DNA from: Girardinichthys multiradiatus
Taxonomy: Eukaryota; Chordata; Actinopteri; Cyprinodontiformes; Goodeidae
NCBI RefSeq assembly: GCF_021462225.1
Contig: NC_061813.1
Location: forward strand, 21,662,442-21,726,441
Direction of reading: 5' to 3'
Length of the DNA: 64,000 nt
Shown: positions 48,301 to 60,300 of the stretch, piece after piece
How positions within the stretch are numbered: the first letter of the stretch is position 1
Layout: every line of letters begins with the position of its first letter
Notes under the pieces: model-generated
Seen by the model: the letters and a program-made list of their open reading frames with translations, nothing else
The model's database searches: none
Told to the model about the DNA's origin: nothing
Position numbers and translations under genes: made by a program

Positions 48301-51300
48301 GTTGTGATTTAATGTGATAGACCAACACAAAGTACAGCTTAATGGTAAGGTGGATGGGACTTTTTTTTTTTTCAAAATGTTTTACAAATCTGAAAAGTAT
48401 GCGTTTGTATTCAGACCCCTTTTGCTTTGATACCACAGAATGAAATGCGACCAAATGCCTTCAAAAGTCAGTCAGTAAGCGGAGTCCGCCTTTGTGTAAT
48501 CTCAGTATAAATCCAGCTGTTCTGTGAAGGTCTGAGAGATTTGTTAGAGAGCAGTGGTGAACAAACAGCACCATGAAGACCAAGGACCACAGCAGACAAG
48601 TCAGAGAGAAGGTTGTGGAGAAGTTTAAAGCAGGGTTTGGTTCTGAAGTATTTAATAAAATAGTTGCTTATAATAATAAGTGACATGGAGGCTTATCAGA
48701 GTTGAAGGAAATGGAATTGGTACAAATTCCAGATGTGCACAGCTGCCAAAAGAGTAGTTATTGCTTCTTTGTGGTGGGCAATGTTGTCACAGTGGAATCA
48801 GAATGAATACTTTTGCAAGACACTTTAGATAAATTTGCAGATCTGTTTTATGCAGTTTTGACAAGTGTTTAACAAAACGGTGCAGTTAAACATGGGACTC
48901 TTTTCCAATGTTAGGACTTGATAAACCAGTGGTCATTTGGGTCAGACGGAACTACAGAGGACGTTAGTGGCTCCCAGCTTGGTTTGGCTTGGCTTGTCCC
49001 GCTTTGGGTGGACCGAGATCAAGAGGTAAAGCTATTCACCGGTCTCTAACGCTTGTTTTTCATCTTAACTTTATAAAATCTTCTGTCATGAAATGAAATT
49101 TTGCTTTTCAGGCAAGAAACCTCATAGCAAATACATTACAAACTAAAATGCTTTCTCTAACTCTCGAGGAAGCTGCGTGTATGAGCATAGACATGACATT
49201 TTAGTACGTGTTCTCTCCTTTTCTGTCAGGTGAGGTTTGCCAGTCTGAGTTTAGGCGCTGCTCTCTCCTCCATGCCCAGTGGCTGCCAGGCTCTGTGTGC
49301 CAGCTGTCAGAACATCAGCGGAGGTCTGTGGGGCACGCTGCTCAACATCCTGCTGGATCAAGAGGAGAGCAGCATGGTTCGCAGAGAGGTATGGTGGAAA
49401 AACTGCATCTCATGATAAAAGAACTCGTTTGTTTTGCTTTTTATTACTTCATGGGGAATAAAAAGCTTTTCACGATGAGTCAAAATATAGATGTTTGATT
49501 ATTTATCGCTGTTATTTCAGGGTAATGTAACCTATGATCTGTTACCTTAAATAAATAAGTGAAACCACTCAAGACACATTGCATTACCAACCAAATACAG
49601 CCAGATGGCACTGTTGCTGGTAGAGTCCACGTTAACCCAGACTGTGTTTGTGTGTGTGTTTCTCTCTCTGTTTGTGTGTCCAGGCTGCGTTTATCTTGCA
49701 GAACTTGTTGGTGATGCCTATGCCTGCCAATGCAGAGGAGGCCAAGGACTCCCACTGGCAGGTCAGCAGATCTGCCTGCCAGTTAAAAACCTTTTTACAG
49801 ACCATGAACTTTTTCTACCCCCTTTCTTTCTGTTTTCCTCCATCTGGATCTGCTCTCTTACCCTCTACAGATCTCTTGTTTATAGAGAAAACTACTTTTG
49901 AGTTCAGAGTAAGCATTTAGGTGAATTAAAGATGTATTTTGATTTGGAGAGTTCACACCCAAATTAGGCTTTCTGTTAAAACTCAAGAGGCATCCTAAAT
50001 TCGGATGCCGGTACTTGGGAAGAGATCTATATGTGTGGAGAGGCACAGATAGAATCTTTCAAAAGAGTTGATGGGGGGAGGGGACACTAAAGGGATTGAG
50101 TTTTTCAAGTAGCTGTGTGGGAAGCATTTGGGGGAAAAGAAACAAAAAAACTAGGACACAAAATGTCATCTCTTTGACATGAAATGGCATTTTTGAAATG
50201 TCATATATATCATTGTTGCAATTTAACTCATATCCCTTTTCTGTGACAAGTTTGTTCTTCTTATTATAATTTTTTATATCTCATGTCAAAACTGTTTTTT
50301 TCCCCTTCAGCACCCACGTGTCCATGATGAGGTATCTGGTGTGTCTTTGGTGGGTCTTCCAGCGCTGCAGGCTCTGCTGTACCACTGTCAGTACTTCCAC
50401 AATGTGGCTCTCTCTGCCTCGACTTGCTACCGTGGCAGGTACGCTTTTGACCTGCAGCCACGGCCTTGTGGGAGCGGTAATCCCAGTCTTCAGCAAAGCT
50501 CGTTAGCTGGTAAAACCCTGATTTCCTTGTAGTTATCATGATGGATTACAGCAAAGGAAATGATTACGTTTGCTAATACCATCAATTTTTGTAATTATGT
50601 GTCACATTTGCTTGTTATTGTGTTTAATTCTGTGTATATGCTTATTTAGATTCAGGTAATTCTCTACTGGTTTGGAGATGTGACCCTGCACCTAGTATCA
50701 CCTCTGGGAGAAGTTCCAGCTCTCTTTCCACATCAAGCACTGCAGTCAGCAATGCTGCAGTACGTCCATCCATCCAACCACCCACCCACCTACACTTTCT
50801 TCTCTTTCTTATTCTCTGTAATTTTCACAGGTCCCATTTTCACATCCTGTTCACAGTGAAAGTCTGCTATAAATTCATTGTAAGACTTTCTTTTTATGTT
50901 TTCAAAGTGGGTTAAAAAGACTGAGATCTCTTAATATTTGAGTCGCTATTAGTAAAGAATTTTAAAATGTGGGCCTATTCCCCCATTTTCAAGGTCTGAT
51001 ATAGTAGGACATAGGAAATTTATAACTCGTCAAACACTGGGTGAGAAAACCGCCAGGAGGACTCAAATGGGTCCAGTTTAATGCAAGAAGACATTATCTT
51101 CATCAAAGGAAAGGCTCCTTTTTTCCATAGGTGACATTGTGCCATGTGCTGTGTGGTAGGCTTTTTTTCGTTTCTAATTTTTTTTGTCACTCAGTTCACA
51201 AAGTGAAACACATTATGTAGATTAATTACACACAGACTGACGTTTCCAAGCCTTTATTTCTATTAATTATGATGATTTTCTGATTGTCTGTTTATGGCTA

Positions 51301-54300
51301 ATGAAACCCTGACGTTTAACTTATAACCTGATGTTCAACTGGCACAGCAGGACATTTTAACACTAACAGTGAAATCTGTAATCTACTTTATCTCCTCCTG
51401 TTAAGTAGGTCTACCAAATGTACTTGTTCTGGAACATATAACTTATTCAGAAAGCTGCTTTTTCAACCCCACAAGCTCCTCCTATTAAGAAAAGTGCATA
51501 AATAATATAAATTTTGATGGGCTGCGGGGGCAGCAGACTCAGTAGAGACACCCAAACGTCCCTCTCCCCAGACACCTCCTCCAGCTCCTCCGGGGGGAAC
51601 CCAAGGCGTTTCCAGGCCTGCCGAGAGACATAGTCCCTCCAGCGTGTTCTGGGCCGTCCCCTGGGCCTCCTCCCGGTGGGACATGTCTGGAACACTTCCT
51701 GACGGAGGCGTCCAGGAGGCGTCCGGTATAGATGCCTGAGCCACTACAACTGGCTCCTCTCGATGTGGAGGAGCAGTGCCTCTACTCCGAGCTCTTCCCC
51801 GGATGCCCGAGCTCCTCACCCTATCTCTAAGGGAGTGCCCGGCCACCCTACAGAGGAAGCTCAGCCGCTTGTATCCAGAATCTCGTTCTTTCGGTCATGA
51901 CCCAAAGTTCATGGACATAGGTGAGGGTAGGAACATAGACCGACCGGTAAATCGAGAGCTTCGCTTTTTGGCTCAGCTTTCTCTTCACCACAACGGACCG
52001 GCACAGTGCCCCCATTACTGTCGATCTTCCGCTCCATTTTCCCCTTTCTCTTGAACAAGACCCCAAGATACTTGAACTCCTCCACTTGAGGCAGGAACTC
52101 CCCTCCAACTTGAAGAGGACAAGCCACCCTTTTCCAGTCAAGAACCATGGCCTCGGACTTGGAGGAGCTGATCTTCATCCCATCCGTTTCTCACTCTGCT
52201 GCGAACCATCCCAGCACATGCTGTAGGCTCTTGACTAGAAGGGGTCAGCAGGACCACGTCATCTGCAAAAGAAGAGACAAAATCCACCGGTCCCCAAACC
52301 AGACCCCCTCCGGCCCTTAGCTGTGCCTAGAAATCCTGTCCATAAAAGTTATGAACAGGACCGGTGACAAAGGGCAGCCCTCCCGGAGTCCAGCATGCAC
52401 CAGGAGCAGTGTGATCCCCTTATAATTGGAACACACCATCTGGTCAACCTTTGTATGAAGGGGGACCATCACCGACCCCCACGGAATGTTGAAGAGGCGT
52501 GTCAACCATGACAGCCTCACAACATCCAGAGACTTGAGGTACTCAGGGCAGATCTCATCCACCCCCGAGGCCCTACCACCATGGAGCTTTTTAACCACCT
52601 CGATGACTTCAGCCTTGGTGATGAAAGACTCAAACCCTGAGTCCCCAGCCTCTGCTTCAACCAAGGAATGCATGATGGCAGGATTGAGGAGATCTTTGAA
52701 GTACTCCTTCCACCGCCCGATATTGTCCCCAAACGAGGTCAGCAGCTCCCCACCCCCATTGTAAACAGTGTTGCCGAAGCACTGCTTCCTTCTCCTGAGG
52801 TGCCGGACAGTTTGCCAGAATCGCTTTGAGGCCAACTGGTAGTCCTTCTCCATGGCCTCCCCGAACTCCTCCCAGGCCCAGGTTTTTGCCTCTGCCACAG
52901 CCCGGGCAACTGCACACTTGGCCTCATGGTACCCGTCAGCCGCCTCAGGAGTCCCACCAGCCAACCACAGCCGACAGGACTCCTTCTTCAGTTTGACAGC
53001 ATCCCTACTGCCGGTGTCCACCACCGGGTTTGGGGATTGCCGCAGGCACCGCAGCTACGGGCAGCAGCATCGACAATAGATGCAGAGAACATGGTCCACT
53101 CGGACTCTATGTCTCCAACATCCCCCGGAATCTGGTCAAAGCTCTCCCGGTGGTGGGAGTTGAATACATTCCTGGCTGAGGGCTCTGCCAGACGTTCCCA
53201 GCAAACCCTCACTATGTGCTGGGGCCTGCCAAGTCTGTCCGGCTTTCTCCTCTTTCAGCGGATCAAACTCACTACCAGGCGGTGATCAATGGACAGCTCA
53301 GCCCCTCTCTTCACCCGAGTGTCCAAAACATGCGGCCGAAGGTTTGATGACACGACAACAAAGGCGATCATCAACCTCCTACCTAGGGTGTCCTGGTGCC
53401 AAGTGCACTGATGGACACCCTTATGCTTGAACATGGTGTTCATTATGGACAATTCGTGACTAGCACAGAAGTCCAATAGTGAAACGCCACTCTGATTCAG
53501 ATCGGGGAGGCTATTTCTCCCGATCACGCCTCTCCAGGTGTCACTGTCGTTTCCCTCGTGGGCGTTGAAGTCCCCCAGTAGAATAATGGAGTCCCTGGGA
53601 GGGGCGCTATGCAGCACCTCCGACAGGGATGGCCAGGTACTCCGCCAGATACTCCGCACTACCGCTTGGCCCGTAGGCCGAAACAACAGTCAGAGACCTG
53701 TCCCCAACTCGAAGGCGTATGGATGTGACCCTCTCATCCACTGGGGTAAACCCCAACATGAGACGGCTGAGCTGGGGGGCAACAAGCAAACCCACCCCAG
53801 CTTGCTTCTTCTCCCTGTGGGCCACTCCAGAGTGGACCCAGGAGCTGGGTTCCAGAGCCCACGCTGTGCGTGGAGGCAAGCCCGACTAAGTCCCGACACC
53901 AGGCCTGGCTCCATGGTGGGATCCCAGCTCCGCTGTACTGGGCAAGGTCACGTGCCTCGATTGTGTGGTCCTCTGCTGGACCACACAATCTGCTGGGCCA
54001 GCAATCTGCTGGCCATAGAGCGGTCTTGGACCGCTCTTTGTGTGACCCATCACCCAGAGCCTGTTTGCCATTTAAGCCCCAGACAACATAGCTTCTAGGA
54101 TCATTCGAGCACTCAAACCCCTCAACCACTTTAAGGTGGCGATTCAAGGGGAGGGCACGGTTTTGTCAGTTTTTAAAATAATTTATAGCTCAATTTACAC
54201 TACTTCCATCTTTAATAGACTGATTTAATAGATTTAATGAAACTGGGAAATTTGCCCTCAAAATGTTTTCAAGTTCAAGTGAAATGAATCCTCAAAGTCT

Positions 54301-57300
54301 TCTATTTTCTCTTGCAGAGTGAAGGTACAAGGCTGAACACTCCTAGAGTTCTTTCCCCGGTGAACATCCCAGATGATTCACCTGCCAGACTGATGGCTCA
54401 AGGTACTATAGAGAGAAAAATCTGTCTAGACTTAAACTCGCCAAATAGATTTCAATATTGTCTTTCTTTGGAAAATGTGGTCAGAAACACTTATAAACCA
54501 GAACCACTGTAATACAGGTCCTTCTCAAAATATTAGCATATTGTGATAAAGTTAATTATTTTCCATAATGTCATGATGAAAATTTAACATTCATATATTT
54601 TAGATTCATTGCACACTAACTGAAATATTTCAGGTCTTTTATTGTCTTAATACGGATGATTTTGGCATACAGCTCATGAAAACCCAAAATTCCTATCTCA
54701 CAAAATTAGCATATTATTAAAAGGGTCTCTAAACGAGCTATGAACCTAATCATCTGAATCAACGAGTTAACACTAAACACCTGCAAAAGATTCCTGAGGC
54801 CTTTAAAACTCCCAGCCTGGTTCATCACTCAAAACCCCAATCATGGGTAAGACTGCCGACCTGACTGCTGTCCAGAAGGCCACTATTGACACCCTCAAGC
54901 AAGAGGGTAAGACACAGAAAGACATTTCTGAACAAATAGGCTGTTCCCAGAGTGCTGTATCAAGGCACCTCAGTCTGTGGGAAGGAAAAAGTGTGGCAGA
55001 AAACGCTGCACAACAAGAAGAGGTGACCGGACCCTGAGGAAGATTGTGGAGAAGGGCCGATTCCAGACCTTTGGGGACCTGTGGAAGCAGTGGACTGAGT
55101 CTGGAGTAGAAACATCCAGAGCCACCGTGCACAGGCGTGTGCAGGAAATGGGCTACAGGTGCTGCATTCCCCAGGTCAAGCCACTTTTGAACCAGAAACA
55201 GCGGCAGAAGCGCCTGACCTGGGCTACAGAGAAGCAGCACTGGACTGCTGCTCAGTGGTCCAAAGTACTTTTTTCGGATGAAAGCAAATTCTGCATGTCA
55301 TTCGGAAATCAAGGTGCCAGAGTCTGGAGGAAGACTGGGGAGAAGGAAATGCCAAAATGCCAGAAGTCCAGTGTCAAGTACCCACAGTCAGTGATGGTCC
55401 GGGGTGCCGTGTCAGCTGCTGGTGTTGGTCCACTGTGTTTTATCAAGGGCAGGGTCAATGCAGCTAGCTATCAGGAGATTTTGGAGCACTTCATGCTTCC
55501 ATCTGCTGAAAAGCTTTATGGAGATGAAGATTTCATTTTTCAGCACGACCTGGCACCTGCTCACAGTGCCAAAACCACTGGTAAATGGTTTACTGACCAT
55601 GGTATCACTGTGCTCAATTGGCCTGCCAACTCTCCTGACCTGAACCCCATAGAGAATCTGTGGGATATTGTGAAGAGAACGTTGAGAGACTCAAGACCCA
55701 ACACTCTGGATGAGCTAAAGGCCGCTATCGAAGCATCCTGGGCCTCCATAAGACCTCAGCAGTGCCACAGGCTGATTGCCTCCATGCCACGCCGCATTGA
55801 AGCAGTCATTTCTGCAAAAGGATTCCCGACCAAGTATTGAGTGCATAACTGTACATGATTATTTGAAGGTTGACGTTTTTTGTATTAAAAACACTTTTCT
55901 TTTATTGGTCAGATGAAATATGCTAATTTTGTGAGATAGGAATTTTGGGTTTTCATGAGCTGTATGCCAATATCATCCGTATTAAGACAATAAAAGACCT
56001 GAAATATTTCAGTTAGTGTGCAATGACTCTAAAATATATGAATGTTACATTTTCATCATGACATTATGGAAAATAATGAACTTTATCACAATATGCTAAT
56101 ATTTTGAGAAGGACCTGTATATACAATTCCGAGAATGAATCTCTACTTGCTCGTATTTTACCTCAAATGGATGCTTTTGATTATGGCTATCTGGATGTCA
56201 CAAGAGACAGACCAGAATGTGAGTCACACCGTGTCTTTTGACGTGTCTCACAGGTCAGAGTGATGGAGACACAAGCAACTCGACTGCCTCGCAGGACTCC
56301 CAGCAAGATGAGCCCTCAGGCGTGGAAGCTGTTGTCATGGTGACTCCTGACCTCCTGACGGCCCAGTGCGGCCTGCTGTACAATCTGCTGGCCATCCTGC
56401 CAGACTTCACCCTCACTGCGATCCAACATAACCAGCTACTGAAGGTTCTGAGCAGGTAAGGGGTCACAGGCTCAGTGGTGCTATACACCAAACTGTCACC
56501 TCTTTGAAATGTGAATGAAGCCAGGTCAGGTATGTTTATTATACCTTGTTCCACTTTTTTTCAGCGTTTATACTGATGAAACTGTATAAAAATGTGTTTA
56601 TAATATCTAGTAGCTATTTGTTCTCCACCTGTACCTTTGCAGACAGACTTGTCTCATGTTTCTTTTCCCCTTTTAGTTTAGTAGATATGGAGCTCATGGA
56701 GAAATGTCTGACCGAGCTGAGGACACCCAGCATCCTTCCTGGAATCAGAGAAGACATCAAACGCCAGGTAAAGAGTGCAGATCGGAGCAGCGTTTTGGGA
56801 AGTTTTCTAGTTGTTGTTTGTTCATTATTGTGATCCACCACAAAATATGTGGGTTGGAACACTGTGCCAGTTTCAGAACAGGTTATCTAAATGCACCTCC
56901 ATATTTTCGGTGTGGGCGGAATACTTAACAAGCTTATGCTTGAAGCATAAAATTGGGGCTTGTTTTTTCAACTTAGTTACTACTTTGTTCTTCGTTTTCT
57001 TTAACTTTTGACAACTCAACAATTGTTGCTTTTTTTTCCCTGCATTTTGTAAGTCTACATGCATTTGTGTGTGACTTTTCAGTTTGTCACCGAACTTCGG
57101 TTCCTATCGAGCTTTTCCACACTGCTGCGCTCCTGTGTTTTGGCGAGCAAGGAGCTGATTGGCAAGATGGACTTCCTGAAGCAGCTGTCATCTAACCTGG
57201 TGGATGCACTCATGCTGGATACAAAATTATTAGGTCAGACTCACATGCTTATATGCATCATTAAACCTGGCTGTGATTGAACAGGTTACATGCAGTGCCT

Positions 57301-60300
57301 TGAAATAGTAATAACACTCCTAAATTATTCAAAATGTCTCACGTTACGATCATAAACATTTTCTAGGATTTTATTTAATAGACCAACGCAAAGTTACATA
57401 GTTCTGAAATGGAAGAAAGGTTTCTCAAATTTGTTCAGAAATAAAATGTGAATATATATGTATCCTGCTGCCTTTTTTCCCATTGAGCTCTAATTAGTAC
57501 AATGGAAAAAGCTCTGCTCAGCTCCAACCTGCTTCCTTGGACCATTGTAATCATCCCCACAGAATGATGCTGCCATCACCATTCTGTGTGATTCTGTGTC
57601 ACAATATTGTGTTTCGGGTGTTGTGCAGTTTTACGTTCCCCCCCATAGATGGCGCTATGCATGTACGCCAAAATGTAGCATTTTGTCTCATCTGACCAGA
57701 GCACCATATTTCTCAGGTGTCCCTTACACTGCAATAGAGACTTTTTAATGATTATCTTGCAACAAAAGCTTTCTTTTTGCCACTCTTCCATCAAGGCCAG
57801 ATTTGTTGACAGCAAAGCTAGTAGTTGTCCCGGCAACAGATTCTCCCGCTTGTGGATCTTTGCAGTTCCTCCAGAGCTCTGATAAACCTTCTCCTTGCCC
57901 GGACTGTCTGTTTAGGTGAACAGCCGCGTCTTGGTAGGTTTGTCGGTGTGCTGTGCTATTTCCATTTTCAGATAATGGACCAGTGCTAAGCAAGATTCTC
58001 AGATTGTCTTTTAACATACTGCTGAAGTTTTAGCAGAACATCTGGATTTATACTATTTACTAATTAGGTGACTTCTGAAGGCAAGTGGTTGCACTGGATT
58101 TTATTCAGGGGTATTGGAGTACAGGGGGCATCCTACAAATGCCTCCCAAACGTTGTTGGTAAACAGATTGTGAAACCATGTATCCTGTTCTCTCTACTTT
58201 ACAATTATGCAGTAGTTTATGTTGGTCATAAAATCACAATAATGAATTATGGTTTGTTGTGGTGTTATGAAATGTGAAAAGGCTTAGCTGCTATGAACCT
58301 TTTTACAAGGCCCTGTACACTCCTCTAATGAACTCTATATATCAGTCGTGATCTGTTTAGGACTGCCATTTAGCCATTTGCTCATCTCCCTCTGCATCCT
58401 ACCTATAGTGCTGATCTGTTTACACCTTTGTGGCCGTCTTCTGTCATAAGATTTGTGACTCAATCTTTCCTCTCCTCAGACGCAGGTACGTGGGATGTGG
58501 TTTGCTTGTGCTGGACAGACGTGTTTATGCTTCTGACTACTCTGGTGAGGAGAGGCGACTCAGCGGCTCACCCATCTGTCTCTGCCGTGCTGGCCAGACG
58601 CTGGCGGACATTTGCAGGTATGTAGATACCCTGCGGTCTGAGAGAGTAAAAGCGACAGAAATAATCACGCTTGTTTAGAGGGTAAAATTAGTTGTATAAT
58701 CATTTTCTGCCACACATCCCATGTTTCAGTCTTATTAGTGAAATTGACACGCCAAAATGTTACTCCTGGCAAACAAATAAAGAAGGAAACATATTTAGCA
58801 TGCTGGTTGCATCCTTACTGTTTGTATAAACTTTCCCTAACAGATGCAAGGGTAGGATAATTAAACTACCTCTACCCCTCCTACTCATATCTTCCTCTCT
58901 GATTAATGACGCAGCAAGGACGTTTAATGAGTCCAGTGCAAGATGAATGCGGAGCCTTTGTGCTTGTGTGTGTTTTTGTCAGCAAGGATGTTTACGGCAT
59001 CTGGGCCTTCTCAGACAAATTCAGACGATTAGTGTGTGCAAGCTGCCTCAATCACAGTCAAATATCCAGCTGTCACCGGTTTTAAACTTTGGATTAGAAA
59101 GTTTTTTGTCATACTGTGATTCAGAAAGCATTTCTGTCATTTATTACAATCAATAATTATGCATGTCTGCAGGAACATTATCTCAGTGTCTGGATGAGAA
59201 AAAGGCAGATTTCCAGCTCCACACAGCGGCTCTGCAGTTCCTCTCCACGGTTTTCAGGGAGGAGACAAAGTTATGCGGCAAAGAACTCAAAAGAACAACA
59301 TCCAAGCACAGCAGCACTTTGTCAGATATCCTAAATGCTCCTTCTGCCAGTGAGCTATGTGAACTGTTATTGCAGGTAGGTGTGAATGTTGTAGTTACAT
59401 ATTGGTCTCCTCAGTCATCAGAGGTGCTTTTAATCCCAGGTTTGCCTGTGTGTTTATGCTCCAAAGTTTCAGACTTTAAGAAATGGTGTTTGAGTATACA
59501 GTAACACCAGCCTGATTGTTGTTGTCAGAGCTTTGAAAAAAGGACCCTTCAGGACCCTCTAAAGAAGCTCACAGCTAGAGCTCTGATGACTCTTCTGGCC
59601 TGCAGTCCAACAGCTCAGAGCTACGCAGCCAAAGGTAATTTCTCCAAAACTCAGCTGTCATCTGTGTGAATGATTTTAAAACCCGCACGAAAGAACCGTG
59701 TCGCTGGCCGGGTCAGGTTTCCCAAAACTAAACTTCAGTCTTCTCCCCCGCTCTTTGTGATATGTGTTTAAGGGCCGCACAACGTACAACCAATTTTACA
59801 CTATCACAGTAATACTCCTATAATGTATGCATATTGCGTAGAACTGCCTGCACTGCAATAAGGCGAAATATGCAAATAATTAAGGTACCATGCATTCGGG
59901 CTCTCTGTGCCTGTAATATATTCAGTGACACTTGTTGTTTAATGCGGCATAAATCTTTTTTAGGAGTTAAAGAGGTGGTAAGGTGGTCAAGTTATTAATA
60001 AACTGCAGCAATTTATTTATTAATAAAACCTTGATGTTAAGATGGAAATAAAGAATTGAGTTTTTTTTCAGTAGCTGGACTTATTATCCACAGTCTCTGT
60101 GCTATAAAACCAACACCGAAGGACTTGATTACATTTATCGCAAAACATGTTTTGGAAAGGGTTGCAAAGCCATCTCTAAGGTTTTGGGACTCCAGCGACC
60201 TACAGTGAAAGATATTATCTACAAATAGAGAAAGCATAAAATAAAGGGTGAACCACTGTCTGTCTGGCCTACAACAATGAAAACAATCGATAACTCATCC

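Larger units (their letters stand above)
51519..54163 (-). mobile_element. Rex3 (RTE clade) LINE, internally deleted, in intron 34
   Basis: A minus-strand element of about 2.6 kb. Its 5' end is near 54163 (CCCTTGAATCGCCACC on the minus strand) and its 3' end near 51519, where the usual tandem tail is missing. Endonuclease text: [20 protein letters not shown] and [15 protein letters not shown] frames at 53879-53255. Linker and RT text: frame 53024-52317, with [21 protein letters not shown]-terminal text at 52141-51447. The RT lacks the segment between SNYKGITLL and LREGCPLSP, including the first catalytic motif, so the copy is dead. The plus-strand stretch at 52362-52381 matches the sequence I remember from Rex3 detection primers. 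Confidence 0.9.

Noticed and set aside
49205..49498. Plus-strand 96-codon frame overlapping exon 31
   Set aside because: It is an off-frame shadow of rotatin exon 31 running into intron sequence.
50439..50446. Earlier donor for rotatin exon 33
   Set aside because: Using GGCAG|GTACGC would break phase with exon 34 and drop the conserved GRYAFDL-like text.
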